Source: SKVR01 sp046291875
GTDB taxonomy: Bacteria > Bacteroidota > Bacteroidia > Bacteroidales > UBA7960
Length of the DNA stretch: 64,000 nt
Reading direction: 5' to 3'
NCBI GenBank assembly: GCA_046291875.1
Contig: JBKBSF010000005.1
Span: forward strand, 114,334 to 178,333
Numbering within the stretch: the stretch's first letter is position 1; each line of letters begins with the position of its first letter. Positions 51,265 to 59,863 of the stretch are shown piece by piece. Both the position numbers and the translations under genes were made by a program. The notes under the pieces are model-generated. The model was not told the DNA's origin, did not search any database, and saw only the letters and a program-made list of their open reading frames with translations.

Positions 51265-52665
51265 CTATAATTCCAGATACCTTTTGGCATTGTGGTAGCA
51301 GATGTTGCTGACCATGGTGCCTACCAGTTCCATATCGTAGGGAATTTCACCATTCTCCATATCCGTTCCCAGCAGGTTGCAGAGGATACGGCGGAAGTAG
51401 TCGTGGCGGGGATACGACAGGAAGCTGCGCGAGTCGGTAAGCATACCTACAAACTGGCTGAGCAGCCCCAGGCTGGAGAGGGCGTTGATTTGTTTTATCA
51501 TGCCGTCTTTCTGGTCGAGGAACCACCATCCGCTGCCAAACTGCATTTTACCGGCTACCGAGCCATCGTTGAAATTACCGGCCATGGTAGCCAGCAGCTC
51601 GTTGTCGCGCGGGTTGAGGTTGTAAAGGATGGTTTTGGCCAGCTGGTTGCTGCTGTCGAGCTTGTCGAGGAAGCGCGACAGGGGGCGTGCCATTTCGAAG
51701 TCACCGATGGAGTCGAAGCCCTTATCGGCACCCAGACTGCGAAACATGCGGCTGGAGTTGTTGCGCAGCGCCCCCAGGTGAAACTGCTGTGTCCAGCTCT
51801 TCTCGTGGTCCATGATGGCAAAATGGTACAACATGGCCGATTTGAATTTCTGCACCTGCTCCATGCTGAGTTGTTTTCCCGACCGTATCCGGGCAAAAAT
51901 CTCTGCAATTTCGGCATCGGTATAATCTTCGGCGATGATGGTTTCGATGCCGTGGTCAGAAAGGCGGCATCCCTGCGCATGGAAGAAATCGTGACGTTTC
52001 TGCAGGGCCTGCATGAAGGAACCAAAAGAGCTGATATCCAAATTGGCAGCGGCTTGCAGTTTATCCACATAAGCATTGAAGGTTTCGGCATTTTCCACCA
52101 TCATAGCCTTGTCGGGGCGCCAGGTGGGCAGTACCTTGATTTCAAAACCATCGTTGCGAGCCTTGATATGGTGTTCGAGGCTATCGACAGGGTCGTCGGT
52201 GGTACACACCAGCTCCACGTTCATTTTGCGCATAATGTTGCGCGCGCTGAAATCGGGCGTATTGAGCATGGCAGTGGTCTGCTCATAAATGGAGGAAGCA
52301 GAAGCCGGATTGAGGAGCTGGGTAACACCAAAGGGGCGTCGCAGCTCCATGTGCGTCCAGTGATAAAGCGGATTGCGCAGGGTATGCGGCACTGTTTCGG
52401 CCCATCTGGCAAATTTCTCAGGGTCGGGCGCGGTGCCGGTGCAGTATTTCTCATCTACACCCAGCGCACGCATGGCTCTCCATTTGTAGTGGTCGCCATC
52501 GAGCCATATTTTGGTCATGTTTTCAAATTGCCGGTCATTGCCAATCTCATCGGGGGGCAGATGGCAGTGGTAGTCCACGATGGGCATGGGCTTGGCGTAG
52601 GTGTGGTAAAGTTCTTCCGCGGCTTTGTTTTGCAGCAGGAAGTTATCGTCCATAAATGCTTTCAT
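51265..52665 (-). CDS. uxaC: Glucuronate isomerase (uronate isomerase)
   Basis: A 466-residue uronate isomerase of the amidohydrolase superfamily. It converts D-glucuronate to D-fructuronate and D-galacturonate to D-tagaturonate, the entry step of the pathway encoded here. The N-terminal PMPIVDYHCHLPPDEI holds the HxH metal ligands, VCTTDDPVDSLEHH carries the conserved Asp/His segment, and SWWFLDQKDGM and LTDSRSFLSYPRHDYFR are family blocks near the C-terminus. Length is standard. It lies 18 bp after uxaE in a leftward operon, divergent from the LacI regulator. Confidence 0.96.
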   Translation of the reverse strand: MKAFMDDNFLLQNKAAEELYHTYAKPMPIVDYHCHLPPDEIGNDRQFENMTKIWLDGDHYKWRAMRALGVDEKYCTGTAPDPEKFARWAETVPHTLRNPLYHWTHMELRRPFGVTQLLNPASASSIYEQTTAMLNTPDFSARNIMRKMNVELVCTTDDPVDSLEHHIKARNDGFEIKVLPTWRPDKAMMVENAETFNAYVDKLQAAANLDISSFGSFMQALQKRHDFFHAQGCRLSDHGIETIIAEDYTDAEIAEIFARIRSGKQLSMEQVQKFKSAMLYHFAIMDHEKSWTQQFHLGALRNNSSRMFRSLGADKGFDSIGDFEMARPLSRFLDKLDSSNQLAKTILYNLNPRDNELLATMAGNFNDGSVAGKMQFGSGWWFLDQKDGMIKQINALSSLGLLSQFVGMLTDSRSFLSYPRHDYFRRILCNLLGTDMENGEIPYDMELVGTMVSNICYHNAKRYLEL

Positions 52666-52683
52666 AATCTGTCATTTTACATT

Positions 52684-53931
52684 TTAGAGAGCGAACAGCC
52701 TTTTTATATGGCGGTCGAAAATGTTTTCAGTTACCTGGCTACCCACCAGCTCGCTGTGCTGGCGCAGCAGGCTGATGTAGGCCTCGCCCCTTTCGGCGGC
52801 CAGCTTGTACGAAACATGCATCAGCTGCCTGAAGTGCAGATTGTATTGCGGGTGGTCGGGAATATGACGCAGGCTGTTGGCCATGGTTTCGCCATCCCAG
52901 CCATCCACCTCGGCGGTAGTGGGCAGTTTGGATGTATCGATGTCGATAACGGTGGCATACGGACCCGCCAGCTCATCGTAGCGGCTCAGACCACCTTTAT
53001 ATATATCCTTAATCATCTGCAGGGCTCCGCCGCCGGCCATGGCCAGGCCAATGGCTTCCTCCAGCCAGGTGGTACCCGCCGTTTTTACGTGAATACCCTT
53101 GTTGTGCTTTTTGATGAGCTCTCCCATGATGGGATAAATGCTGAACTTGTCGCTGCCGCTGTGCACGCTCAGTTTGAGGTTTTTGGGCAAACCAAATTCG
53201 GCAATGGCCAGGTCGATTACCAGCAGGTCCTGCTCAAATTCCTTACGGAAGAGCACCAAATCGCCCACGTAATCCACACCTTTATTAAAGCGTCCGGTAA
53301 ATTTTGGGGCGATGGTCTGGGCGGGGATGCCTTCGGCGGCCACCATGGAAAGGATAAAGAACATTTCCAGCGGACTTTGGGCATCGGCCACCTCATCCAT
53401 ACTTACTTCGGTAATAAAGTTGCCCTTTCCCTTAATCCCTTCAATATGCCTGTAGATGGTTCCGGCTTGCTGAATGGCAAAAAGAAACTTGCCAGCAATC
53501 TCGTGCAGCAGTTCGGGAGTAATTTCAAACTGCTCCTCAACGCCGGGAATGGAAAATGCCCCGAGGTATTTCTCGTTGCGTTTTACAAAAGCCTCTATTT
53601 CGCTATCGGTAGCTTTCTTCCCAATAAAATCGGCCACATCCATGGTGAAGAAGTCGCAATAATGCACAAACTTGTCCACGTTACTCATATTAATATGGTC
53701 GGCGTCTACAAAGTAAGGTTTGTTCCAACCCAGGGCTTTTACCGCAGCATCGGCTTCGTGGCGGGTCTGGATGGGTTCTGAGTGGATGGTCATGTGCTCG
53801 CGGTTGGATTTATTCCAAACCGGATGAATTTCTATGCCATGCTCCAGGGCTTTCATGATGCCTTTCAGCTGGGCCTCGCCCTGCATAGAAAACCTGTCTC
53901 CCGTTCCAAATGAATACTTTCCTAATTCCAT
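52684..53931 (-). CDS. uxaE: Tagaturonate epimerase
   Basis: A 415-residue protein of the UxaE family, which epimerises D-tagaturonate to D-fructuronate. This lets galacturonate carbon enter the glucuronate branch without altronate enzymes (UxaA/UxaB). Recognisable stretches are KYSFGTGDRFSMQGEAQL at the N-terminus, YFVDADHINMSNVDKF, IAPKFTGRFNKGVDYVGD and LSVHSGSDKFSIYPIM, whose His and Asp/Glu residues probably bind metal. I start at the ATG at 53931; the frame is open 18 codons further but would run over the palindromic operator. First gene of the uxaE-uxaC operon. Confidence 0.9.
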   Translation of the reverse strand: MELGKYSFGTGDRFSMQGEAQLKGIMKALEHGIEIHPVWNKSNREHMTIHSEPIQTRHEADAAVKALGWNKPYFVDADHINMSNVDKFVHYCDFFTMDVADFIGKKATDSEIEAFVKRNEKYLGAFSIPGVEEQFEITPELLHEIAGKFLFAIQQAGTIYRHIEGIKGKGNFITEVSMDEVADAQSPLEMFFILSMVAAEGIPAQTIAPKFTGRFNKGVDYVGDLVLFRKEFEQDLLVIDLAIAEFGLPKNLKLSVHSGSDKFSIYPIMGELIKKHNKGIHVKTAGTTWLEEAIGLAMAGGGALQMIKDIYKGGLSRYDELAGPYATVIDIDTSKLPTTAEVDGWDGETMANSLRHIPDHPQYNLHFRQLMHVSYKLAAERGEAYISLLRQHSELVGSQVTENIFDRHIKRLFAL

Positions 53932-53974
53932 AATCTGATTTTTATGATGAAAAAAAATGTGTGAAAAAAATTTC

Positions 53975-53988
53975 CGTGTGCGCACACG
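53975..53988. promoter_or_regulatory. Perfect palindrome, probable LacI-family operator
   Basis: CGTGTGCGCACACG is a 14-bp perfect palindrome with a central CG, flanked by TT/AA matches one base further out. This is the form of LacI/GalR-family operators. It lies between the divergent uxaE and the LacI-type regulator, 44 bp and 58 bp from their starts. A near-match -7 box, TTCCTTTG, follows at 54007-54014. Binding would control both directions, with a hexuronate intermediate as likely inducer. Confidence 0.75.
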
Positions 53989-54045
53989 AAATTAGAAAAA
54001 ATTTTGTTCCTTTGTACAGGAATTTTTAAAAAAAGCAGAAAAAAG

Positions 54046-55110
54046 ATGAGCAAGGTTACCATTTCAGATATCGCAGCAAAGGCCGGAGTGTCTGCAGGCA
54101 CGGTAGACCGGGTAATTCATCGCCGTGGAGAGGTTTCGTCCAAAACCCGCGAAAAAATTTTGAAAATCATTGAGGAGATGAATTATGAGCCCGATATCGT
54201 GGCCAGTAGTTTGGCGTCCAAAAAAACCTTGCGTTTTGCCGCCCTCTTCCCTTCCGACAACAACCCCTTCTGGAAAAAACCCGCCGAAGGTCTTGAGCTG
54301 GCCTGGCAGGAGGTAAAGCATTTTGGCATTGCATTCGAGAAATACCAGTTTATCTACCACGATAAATATACCTTTTATGAGCACCTTGACACCATCGTGG
54401 CCAGCAAACCCGATGGCGTGGTGCTGACTCCGGTGTTTACCGACCAGCTTTCGGACTATCTCGAAAAGCTGCAACAGGAGAATATCCCCTATGTTTTTCT
54501 GAATACCCAGCTCGACAATCAGCAGAACCTGGCTTTCATTGGCCAGGACTCGCGCCAGAGCGGACGGGTGGCTGCCCGCCTGATGGATTACTGTATTCCC
54601 GAAGGAGGTAAGATATATATCTTCAACTTCATATCGGGCATTGGTGGCAACAGCCATATCTTCAGCCGTGAAAAAGGTTTCCTGGATTATTTCAACGAAA
54701 AAAACCTTACGGGAGAAAAAACACTGCATACGGTAAATGTAAATGCAGAGCACCCACAGGAGCTGGAAGACCTGCTCCTGAGCCATCTGGGTATGAGCAA
54801 CTCCGCCCGTAGCGAAACAACCGGCATTTTTGTGACCAACTCCAGGGTTTTTCGCGTGGCCGACATCCTCGAGAATGAGAAATATACCAACATTCGGCTG
54901 ATGGGTTACGACCTGCTGGACGCAAACGTCAGGCATCTGCGCAACGAAACCATTGATTTTCTCATTGGGCAAAAGCCCCAGGAACAGGGCTATCATAGCA
55001 TCATGGCACTTTTCAATGCCCTTGTTAGAAAACGTGAAGTGGCCAAAAACCAGTTTCTCCCCATCGATATCATTACCAAAGAAAATATTGACTTTTATTT
55101 AAATCTCTGA
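54046..55110 (+). CDS. LacI family transcriptional regulator of hexuronate genes
   Basis: A 354-residue LacI-type regulator. The helix-turn-helix and hinge helix occupy about 1-55 (VTISDIAAKAGVSAGTVDRVIH); the GTVDRVIHRRG variant is typical of the Bacteroidota subgroup with a periplasmic-binding-like sugar domain (about 60-330). The start is the ATG at 54046, since upstream in-frame codons are not protein-like. The gene is divergent from uxaE across a perfect palindrome and 5 bp ahead of the SDR gene, so it is probably the local repressor, autoregulated and co-transcribed with the downstream genes. Confidence 0.92.
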   Translation: MSKVTISDIAAKAGVSAGTVDRVIHRRGEVSSKTREKILKIIEEMNYEPDIVASSLASKKTLRFAALFPSDNNPFWKKPAEGLELAWQEVKHFGIAFEKYQFIYHDKYTFYEHLDTIVASKPDGVVLTPVFTDQLSDYLEKLQQENIPYVFLNTQLDNQQNLAFIGQDSRQSGRVAARLMDYCIPEGGKIYIFNFISGIGGNSHIFSREKGFLDYFNEKNLTGEKTLHTVNVNAEHPQELEDLLLSHLGMSNSARSETTGIFVTNSRVFRVADILENEKYTNIRLMGYDLLDANVRHLRNETIDFLIGQKPQEQGYHSIMALFNALVRKREVAKNQFLPIDIITKENIDFYLNL

Positions 55111-55115
55111 TTATC

Positions 55116-55967
55116 ATGACAGCAATCCATTTTGAGCACCTCAAAGGAAAAACCTGTGTTATTACCGGTGGTGGCGGCATTCTGGGCGCATCCATGGCAG
55201 AAGCCCTGGCAGCAGCAGGTATCAACCTGGCCATCCTCGATATCAATCCCGAAGCAGCCAACAGCCTGGCACAACGCATCGCACAAGAATATAAGGTAAA
55301 AGCCATCGGCATTGCGGCCAATGTGCTCGACAAAAAATCGCTGGAAGATGCCAAGAAGCTCGTCAACCAGGAATTTGGCCCCATCGACTTCCTCATCAAC
55401 GGTGCCGGTGGCAACTCGCCCAAAGCCACCACCAAAGCCGAAGAAATAACCCCCAACATGGAAGGACTCTGGGAAAATACCTTTTACGGGCTGGAGATGG
55501 AGGGTTTCCGCCAGGTGTTCGACCTCAACTTTATCGGCACCCTGCTGCCCACCATGGTTTTTACCACCGATATGATTGAAGCAGGCAAAGGCGGGGTTAT
55601 CAACATCTCCTCCATGAACGCCTTCCGCCCCCTGACCAAAATACCCGCCTATTCGGCTGCCAAATCGGCCATCAACAACTTTACCCAGTGGCTGGCCGTA
55701 CATTTAGGAAAAACCGGTATCCGCGTGAATGCCATCGCCCCCGGTTTCTTCCTCACCAACCAGAACCGCTTCCTGCTCACCGACGAGAGCACCGGCGAAC
55801 TGACCCCCCGCGGACATAAAATCATTGCCAGCACCCCCATGGGCAAGTTTGGCAACCCCGAAGATATCTCCGGCACCCTGCTGTTCCTGCTCTCCGACCT
55901 TTCGGAATTCATTACCGGCGTAGTAGTACCGGTGGATGGCGGGTATAGTGCCTATGGTGGAGTATAG
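55116..55967 (+). CDS. uxuB: SDR-type D-mannonate oxidoreductase (fructuronate reductase)
   Basis: A 283-residue short-chain dehydrogenase. The cofactor motif GGGGILGASMAEAL (about 15-28) is followed by the NGAGG strand, the catalytic Ser in ISSMNAF, and the Tyr/Lys pair in PAYSAAKSAINNF; VPVDGGYSAYGG is the usual end. SDR proteins of this length next to uxuA act as fructuronate reductases (D-mannonate dehydrogenases), replacing the long-chain UxuB of E. coli. It should reduce fructuronate with NADH or NADPH. It starts 5 bp after the regulator. I assign it by context; the SDR family is broad. Confidence 0.88.
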   Translation: MTAIHFEHLKGKTCVITGGGGILGASMAEALAAAGINLAILDINPEAANSLAQRIAQEYKVKAIGIAANVLDKKSLEDAKKLVNQEFGPIDFLINGAGGNSPKATTKAEEITPNMEGLWENTFYGLEMEGFRQVFDLNFIGTLLPTMVFTTDMIEAGKGGVINISSMNAFRPLTKIPAYSAAKSAINNFTQWLAVHLGKTGIRVNAIAPGFFLTNQNRFLLTDESTGELTPRGHKIIASTPMGKFGNPEDISGTLLFLLSDLSEFITGVVVPVDGGYSAYGGV

Positions 55968-56138
55968 AGAGTTTAGAGTTTAGGGTTTAAGGTTTAGAAA
56001 AAAACAAACAGACCTTTCTCCAAACAAACGAATAAACCTCTCAACGATTAAACGATTAAACAATTAAACAATCAAATCCCGCATTGCGCGGGACTTCGGG
56101 CACAGCCCTCAGCAATAAACGAATAAACAATACCTAAT
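55968..56138. repeat. Degenerate AT-rich short repeats and a GC hairpin before uxuA
   Basis: The 171-bp spacer begins with repeats of a GTTTAG-like unit (GAGTTTAGAGTTTAGGGTTT near 55970-55990). It continues with repeats of an ACGATTAAAC-like unit (about 56040-56072), then TCCCGC/GCGGGA around a 5-nt loop (about 56077-56093). This could separate uxuA expression from the regulator or reflect slippage-prone filler. No promoter box was found. Confidence 0.5.
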
Positions 56139-57374
56139 ATGAATAGAATGATTGAAACCTGGAGATGGTACGGACCCAAAGACCCTGTTTCCCTCCGGGA
56201 TATCAGACAAGCCGGTGCCACCGGAGTTGTAAATGCTCTGCATGAAGTACCTGTGGGTGATGTATGGCATATGGACCAGCTCATTGAAAGAAAACGCATT
56301 ATTGAATGGGATGACTCGGTGCATCCTCCCCGCCCAACAGGCCTGAAATGGGAAGTGGTGGAAAGTATCCCAGTGCACGATAGCATCAAGCTGGGCCGGG
56401 CCGACCGCGACCAGTATATCGATAATTATATTGCCAGCATGCGCAATGTAGCTGCTGTTGGCGTACAAACCCTGGTGTACAACTTTATGCCTGTGGTAGA
56501 CTGGACCCGTACCAACCTCGACCTGGAGCTGGAAGACGGTGCCCGCGCACTTTCCTTCGAAATGAGCGAATTTGTAGCCTTCGACCTGTTTATCCTCAAG
56601 CGCAAAGGTGCAGAAAAGGACTATACCCCCAAAGAGATTGAAAAAGGACAGGAAGTTTTCCTGAGCCTAACCGAGGAGCAGAAGAAAACCCTGCAGCACA
56701 ACATCATCGCGGGCTTGCCTGGTTCTTTCGAAGGCTACAGCCTGGAAGAGTTTCAGAAACGCCTGGACGAATACAACGGCATCGACAATGATAAATACCG
56801 CGAAAATCTGGCTTACTTCCTCAACAAAATTATTCCCGTGGCTGAGGAAACAGGTCTTCGTCTGGCCATCCACCCCGACGACCCACCACGTTCGCTCTTT
56901 GGCCTGCCCCGCATCGTCAGCACCCTGGAGGACTACAAGCAAATCCTGGCGGTCAACCCCTCTCCGGCCAATGGCTTTACCCTTTGCACCGGCTCGCTGG
57001 GCGTTAGGGCCGACAACGACCTGGTGCGTTTTGTGAAAGACCTGGGACCCCATATCCACTTTGCCCATCTCAGAAGCGTGAAGCGCTACGAAGACGGCAG
57101 CTTTCTGGAAGACCAGCACCTGAAAGGCGATGTAGATATGTATGCCGTGGTAGAAGCCATCCTGGAAGAACAGGAAAAGCGTTTTTGCAACAAAAGAACC
57201 GACTTCCGCATCCCTATGCGCGCCGACCACGGACATGTAATACTGGACGACCTCAACAAAAAAACCAACCCCGGCTATTCGGCCATCGGACTGCTGAAGG
57301 GTATGGCAGAATTGCGCGGACTGGAACTGGGCATCCTCAGAACCAAAAAGCAGCCCTGCCAGGAACAAAAATAA
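56139..57374 (+). CDS. uxuA: Mannonate dehydratase
   Basis: A 411-residue UxuA of the xylose-isomerase-like TIM-barrel fold. It dehydrates D-mannonate to 2-keto-3-deoxygluconate (KDG). Blocks include TWRWYGPKDPVSLRDIRQAG at the N-terminus, NFMPVVDWTRTNL, RLAIHPDDPPRSLFGLPRI with metal-binding His and Asp, FCTGSLGVRADND (here TLCTGSLGVR), HFAHLRSV and RADHGHVILDD. Length is typical. It begins the second half of the rightward cluster and lies 35 bp before kdgK. Confidence 0.96.
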   Translation: MNRMIETWRWYGPKDPVSLRDIRQAGATGVVNALHEVPVGDVWHMDQLIERKRIIEWDDSVHPPRPTGLKWEVVESIPVHDSIKLGRADRDQYIDNYIASMRNVAAVGVQTLVYNFMPVVDWTRTNLDLELEDGARALSFEMSEFVAFDLFILKRKGAEKDYTPKEIEKGQEVFLSLTEEQKKTLQHNIIAGLPGSFEGYSLEEFQKRLDEYNGIDNDKYRENLAYFLNKIIPVAEETGLRLAIHPDDPPRSLFGLPRIVSTLEDYKQILAVNPSPANGFTLCTGSLGVRADNDLVRFVKDLGPHIHFAHLRSVKRYEDGSFLEDQHLKGDVDMYAVVEAILEEQEKRFCNKRTDFRIPMRADHGHVILDDLNKKTNPGYSAIGLLKGMAELRGLELGILRTKKQPCQEQK

Positions 57375-57409
57375 TCATGTGGTAACCCTTTTATAAAACC
57401 TGTAAAAAG

Positions 57410-58450
57410 ATGAGCAACAACAAAGTAGTTACTTTCGGAGAAATCATGTTGCGACTGGCAACACCCGGATACCTGCGCTTCAGCCAGGCCAATACCCTGA
57501 ATGCTACCTTTGGCGGTGGCGAGGCCAATGTGGCTGTTTCGCTGGCCAACTATGGCATTCCCGTTGATTTTGTTACCCGGCTACCCAAAAACGATATCGC
57601 CGAGGCCTGTATCATGGACCTGAAGCGCTATGGCGTAAACACCGACAGCATTGTACGCGGTGGCGACCGCATGGGTATCTATTTCCTGGAAACCGGCGCC
57701 GTAAGCCGCGGCAGTAAAGTGGTATACGACAGAGCCCATTCGGCCATTGCCGAAATCAAACCCGGTATGATTGACTGGGACAAAGTTTTCGAAGGCGTGC
57801 GATGGTTCCACTGGACCGGTATCACACCTGCCATTTCGCAGGGTGCTGCCGATGTGTGCCTGGAAGCCATCCGCAAAGCCAACGAAAAGGGCATTACCGT
57901 TTCCTGCGACCTGAACTACCGAAAGAACCTCTGGAAGTATGGCAAATCGGGTGGAGAAATCATGCCCGACCTGGTGGCCGGAACCGACATTGTGCTGGGC
58001 AACGAGGAAGATGCCGCCATGATGCTCGACATCCATCCCGAAGGAGTTGATGTTACAGCCGGTCATGTGGAAGCCTCTGCCTACCGCTCGGTTTCTGAAC
58101 AAATCATGAAGAAATTCCCGCGTTGCAAAATGGTTATCACCACCCTTCGCGGTTCCATCAACGCCAACCACAACTCCTGGGCGGGTGTTATCTGGGACGG
58201 CAAGAAGCTCTATCAGTCGCGCCAGTACCAGATTACCCACATCGTTGACCGCGTGGGCGGTGGCGACTCCTTCATGGGTGGCCTCATCTATGGTTTGCTT
58301 ACCTACGGCGAAGACACGCAGAAAGCCCTCGACTTTGCTGTGGCTGCATCCTGCCTCAAGCACACCATCTACGGCGACTACAACCTGGCCACCGTTGATG
58401 AAGTGGAAAAACTCATGGGTGGCGATGCTTCCGGACGTGTAGCACGCTAA
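57410..58450 (+). CDS. kdgK: 2-keto-3-deoxygluconate kinase (PfkB family)
   Basis: A 346-residue ribokinase-type (PfkB) kinase. It opens VVTFGEIMLRLATPGYLRFS and has the FGGGEANVAVSLANYG sugar-binding block (34-49) and the catalytic DRVGGGDSF signature with base D286. Next to uxuA the expected reaction is phosphorylation of KDG to KDPG, the substrate of Eda aldolase; no eda is in the window. A second PfkB kinase follows. Confidence 0.93.
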   Translation: MSNNKVVTFGEIMLRLATPGYLRFSQANTLNATFGGGEANVAVSLANYGIPVDFVTRLPKNDIAEACIMDLKRYGVNTDSIVRGGDRMGIYFLETGAVSRGSKVVYDRAHSAIAEIKPGMIDWDKVFEGVRWFHWTGITPAISQGAADVCLEAIRKANEKGITVSCDLNYRKNLWKYGKSGGEIMPDLVAGTDIVLGNEEDAAMMLDIHPEGVDVTAGHVEASAYRSVSEQIMKKFPRCKMVITTLRGSINANHNSWAGVIWDGKKLYQSRQYQITHIVDRVGGGDSFMGGLIYGLLTYGEDTQKALDFAVAASCLKHTIYGDYNLATVDEVEKLMGGDASGRVAR

Positions 58451-58510
58451 AAAGTGATTTGAGACAGGTGATAAGTCATTAATCACTTCCTATTTGATAC
58501 AAAGTATCTA

Positions 58511-59605
58511 ATGCTAAAAAACCCAAATGCCATGAAGCTCAGACAGAACTGTAAATACGCCATGCTGGTACCCACCAGCATCGGTGTGCGCATCACCCCA
58601 CTCAACGGACAGCCGGTGCATGCCAGCGACCTATACAAGATGCAGGCTACCAGTGCCGAAACCAATGTAGCCAGCGTATCCTCATACCTGGGCCTGCCCG
58701 TAAAGGTGCTTACCACCTTTGTGAAAGGCAGCCCTATCGCCCAGTTTATCAAGGCCAACCTCAGAGCCCGCAATATGGAGTATGAGGGGCCCGAAGTAGA
58801 ACAGGGTGACCCCTGGGGATACCGCCACCAGTTCAATATTGCCGACAGTGGCTTTGGTACCCGTGGACCGCGTGTGCACAACGACCGCGCCGGCGAGGTG
58901 GGCCGCACCCTTAATGTAAAGGACTTTGACCTGGAGCGCATCTTCGGCACCGAAGGGGTGCAAATCATGCACCTCTCCGGACTTATCGGGGCATTGTCGC
59001 ACGAAACCAGCCAGTTCTGTCTGGAGCTTGCAAGAGCCGCCAAAAAGCATGGTACACGTATCTCATTCGACCTTAATTACAGAGCCACCTTCTGGAAAGG
59101 ACGCGAGCAGGAGCTGCGTGAAATCTTTACCGAAATTGCATCGGTTTCCGATATCCTCATAGGCAATGAAGAAGATTTCCAGCTGTGCCTGGGCATCAAA
59201 GGCCCTGAGGCCGGGGGAAAGGATATTGAAGCGCAGATTGATGGCTTTAAGGAGATGATGGGCAGGGTGAAGCAAGCCTTCCCCAATGCCAGTGTATTTA
59301 CCACCACCCTGCGCGAGGTGGTAAGCGTTAACGAGCACCTGTGGGGCGCCGTAATGCTGGCCGGCGACCAATGGGAAGTTATCAAACCCCGTCCCATACA
59401 GGTGCTCGACCGCATTGGCGGGGGCGATGGATTTGTGGGCGGAATGCTTTACGCTATCCTCAAAGGCTGGGAACCCGCAAAATGGGCACAGTTTGGATGG
59501 GCATCAGGAGCACTGGCCACCACCTTCGAAACCGACTACGGCCAGCCTGCCGATGAAGATATGGTTTGGAGCATCTGGAAAGGCAACGCACGGGTGAGAA
59601 GGTAA
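58511..59605 (+). CDS. Second PfkB-family sugar kinase, specificity unknown
   Basis: A 364-residue PfkB kinase, clearly different from the adjacent KdgK. The N-terminal region reads VPTSIGVRITPLNGQPVHA instead of the usual GE...L opening; SAETNVASVSSYLGLP replaces the GG-x-x-N-x-A motif, so the two glycines of signature 1 are missing. Signature 2 is intact (DRIGGGDGF, base D306). An insertion around 95-130 (WGYRHQFNIADSGFGTRGPR) is not seen in the first kinase. It may be a second KDG kinase or act on another acid, such as gluconate, which the following genes make attractive. M8 (58532) is an alternative start. Confidence 0.85.
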   Translation: MLKNPNAMKLRQNCKYAMLVPTSIGVRITPLNGQPVHASDLYKMQATSAETNVASVSSYLGLPVKVLTTFVKGSPIAQFIKANLRARNMEYEGPEVEQGDPWGYRHQFNIADSGFGTRGPRVHNDRAGEVGRTLNVKDFDLERIFGTEGVQIMHLSGLIGALSHETSQFCLELARAAKKHGTRISFDLNYRATFWKGREQELREIFTEIASVSDILIGNEEDFQLCLGIKGPEAGGKDIEAQIDGFKEMMGRVKQAFPNASVFTTTLREVVSVNEHLWGAVMLAGDQWEVIKPRPIQVLDRIGGGDGFVGGMLYAILKGWEPAKWAQFGWASGALATTFETDYGQPADEDMVWSIWKGNARVRR

Positions 59606-59640
59606 AAAGTCAGCCTGAGAAAACTGCAATGAACCGGACG

Positions 59641-59675
59641 CTGAGCCTGTCGACGCGTCACTTCGACAGGCTCAG
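59641..59675. repeat. REP-like palindromic repeat, copy 1
   Basis: CTGAGCCTGTCG (59641-59652) and CGACAGGCTCAG (59664-59675) are perfect inverted copies around an 11-nt loop that includes CACTT. This is a form of a dispersed intergenic palindrome common in many Bacteroidota genomes. A degenerate second copy lies about 110 bp downstream. Confidence 0.75.
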
Positions 59676-59686
59676 TGACCAAAGTT

Positions 59687-59707
59687 AAAAATCACATAGT
59701 GATTTTT
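59687..59707 (+). terminator. Hairpin terminator after the second kinase
   Basis: AAAAATCAC (59687-59695) pairs perfectly with GTGATTTTT (59699-59707) over a 3-nt loop, with the T-rich arm acting as the tail. It would end the uxuA-kdgK-kinase transcript, at least in part. Confidence 0.6.
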
Positions 59708-59710
59708 ACA

Positions 59711-59735
59711 AACTGCGTCTCTGCGCCTCTGCGAG
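59711..59735. repeat. CTCTGCG-type short tandem repeat
   Basis: CTGCGTCTCTGCGCCTCTGC contains three phases of a CTGCG(T/C)CT unit and is followed by GAGAAAAAA. Similar strings occur as dispersed intergenic repeats in diverse bacteria. Its role is unknown. Confidence 0.55.
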
Positions 59736-59752
59736 AAAAAAAATAAAGGTAT

Positions 59753-59795
59753 GTCGAAGCGTATTTTTTGCAAACCCACGTGTCACTTCGACAGG
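59753..59795. repeat. REP-like repeat, degenerate copy 2
   Basis: TCACTTCGACAGG (59783-59795) repeats exactly 59658-59670 of copy 1, and GTCGAAG (59753-59759) can pair with CTTCGAC (59786-59792). The right arm continues into a diverged CAGTGAG and TCAGTGA. The copy looks like an older or partly deleted element. Confidence 0.6.
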
Positions 59796-59863
59796 TGCCA
59801 CAGTGAGTTAATCGAGCTGCTCAGTGACGAGAAAAAACTAAGCGACCATAAAAAACACACGAT

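Noticed and set aside
51292..53781. 829-codon open frame on the plus strand, antisense to uxaC and uxaE
   Set aside because: Both minus-strand genes beneath it have clear family motifs. The antisense frame gives no domain, has biased composition and spans two genes and their spacer, so it is a by-product of codon use.
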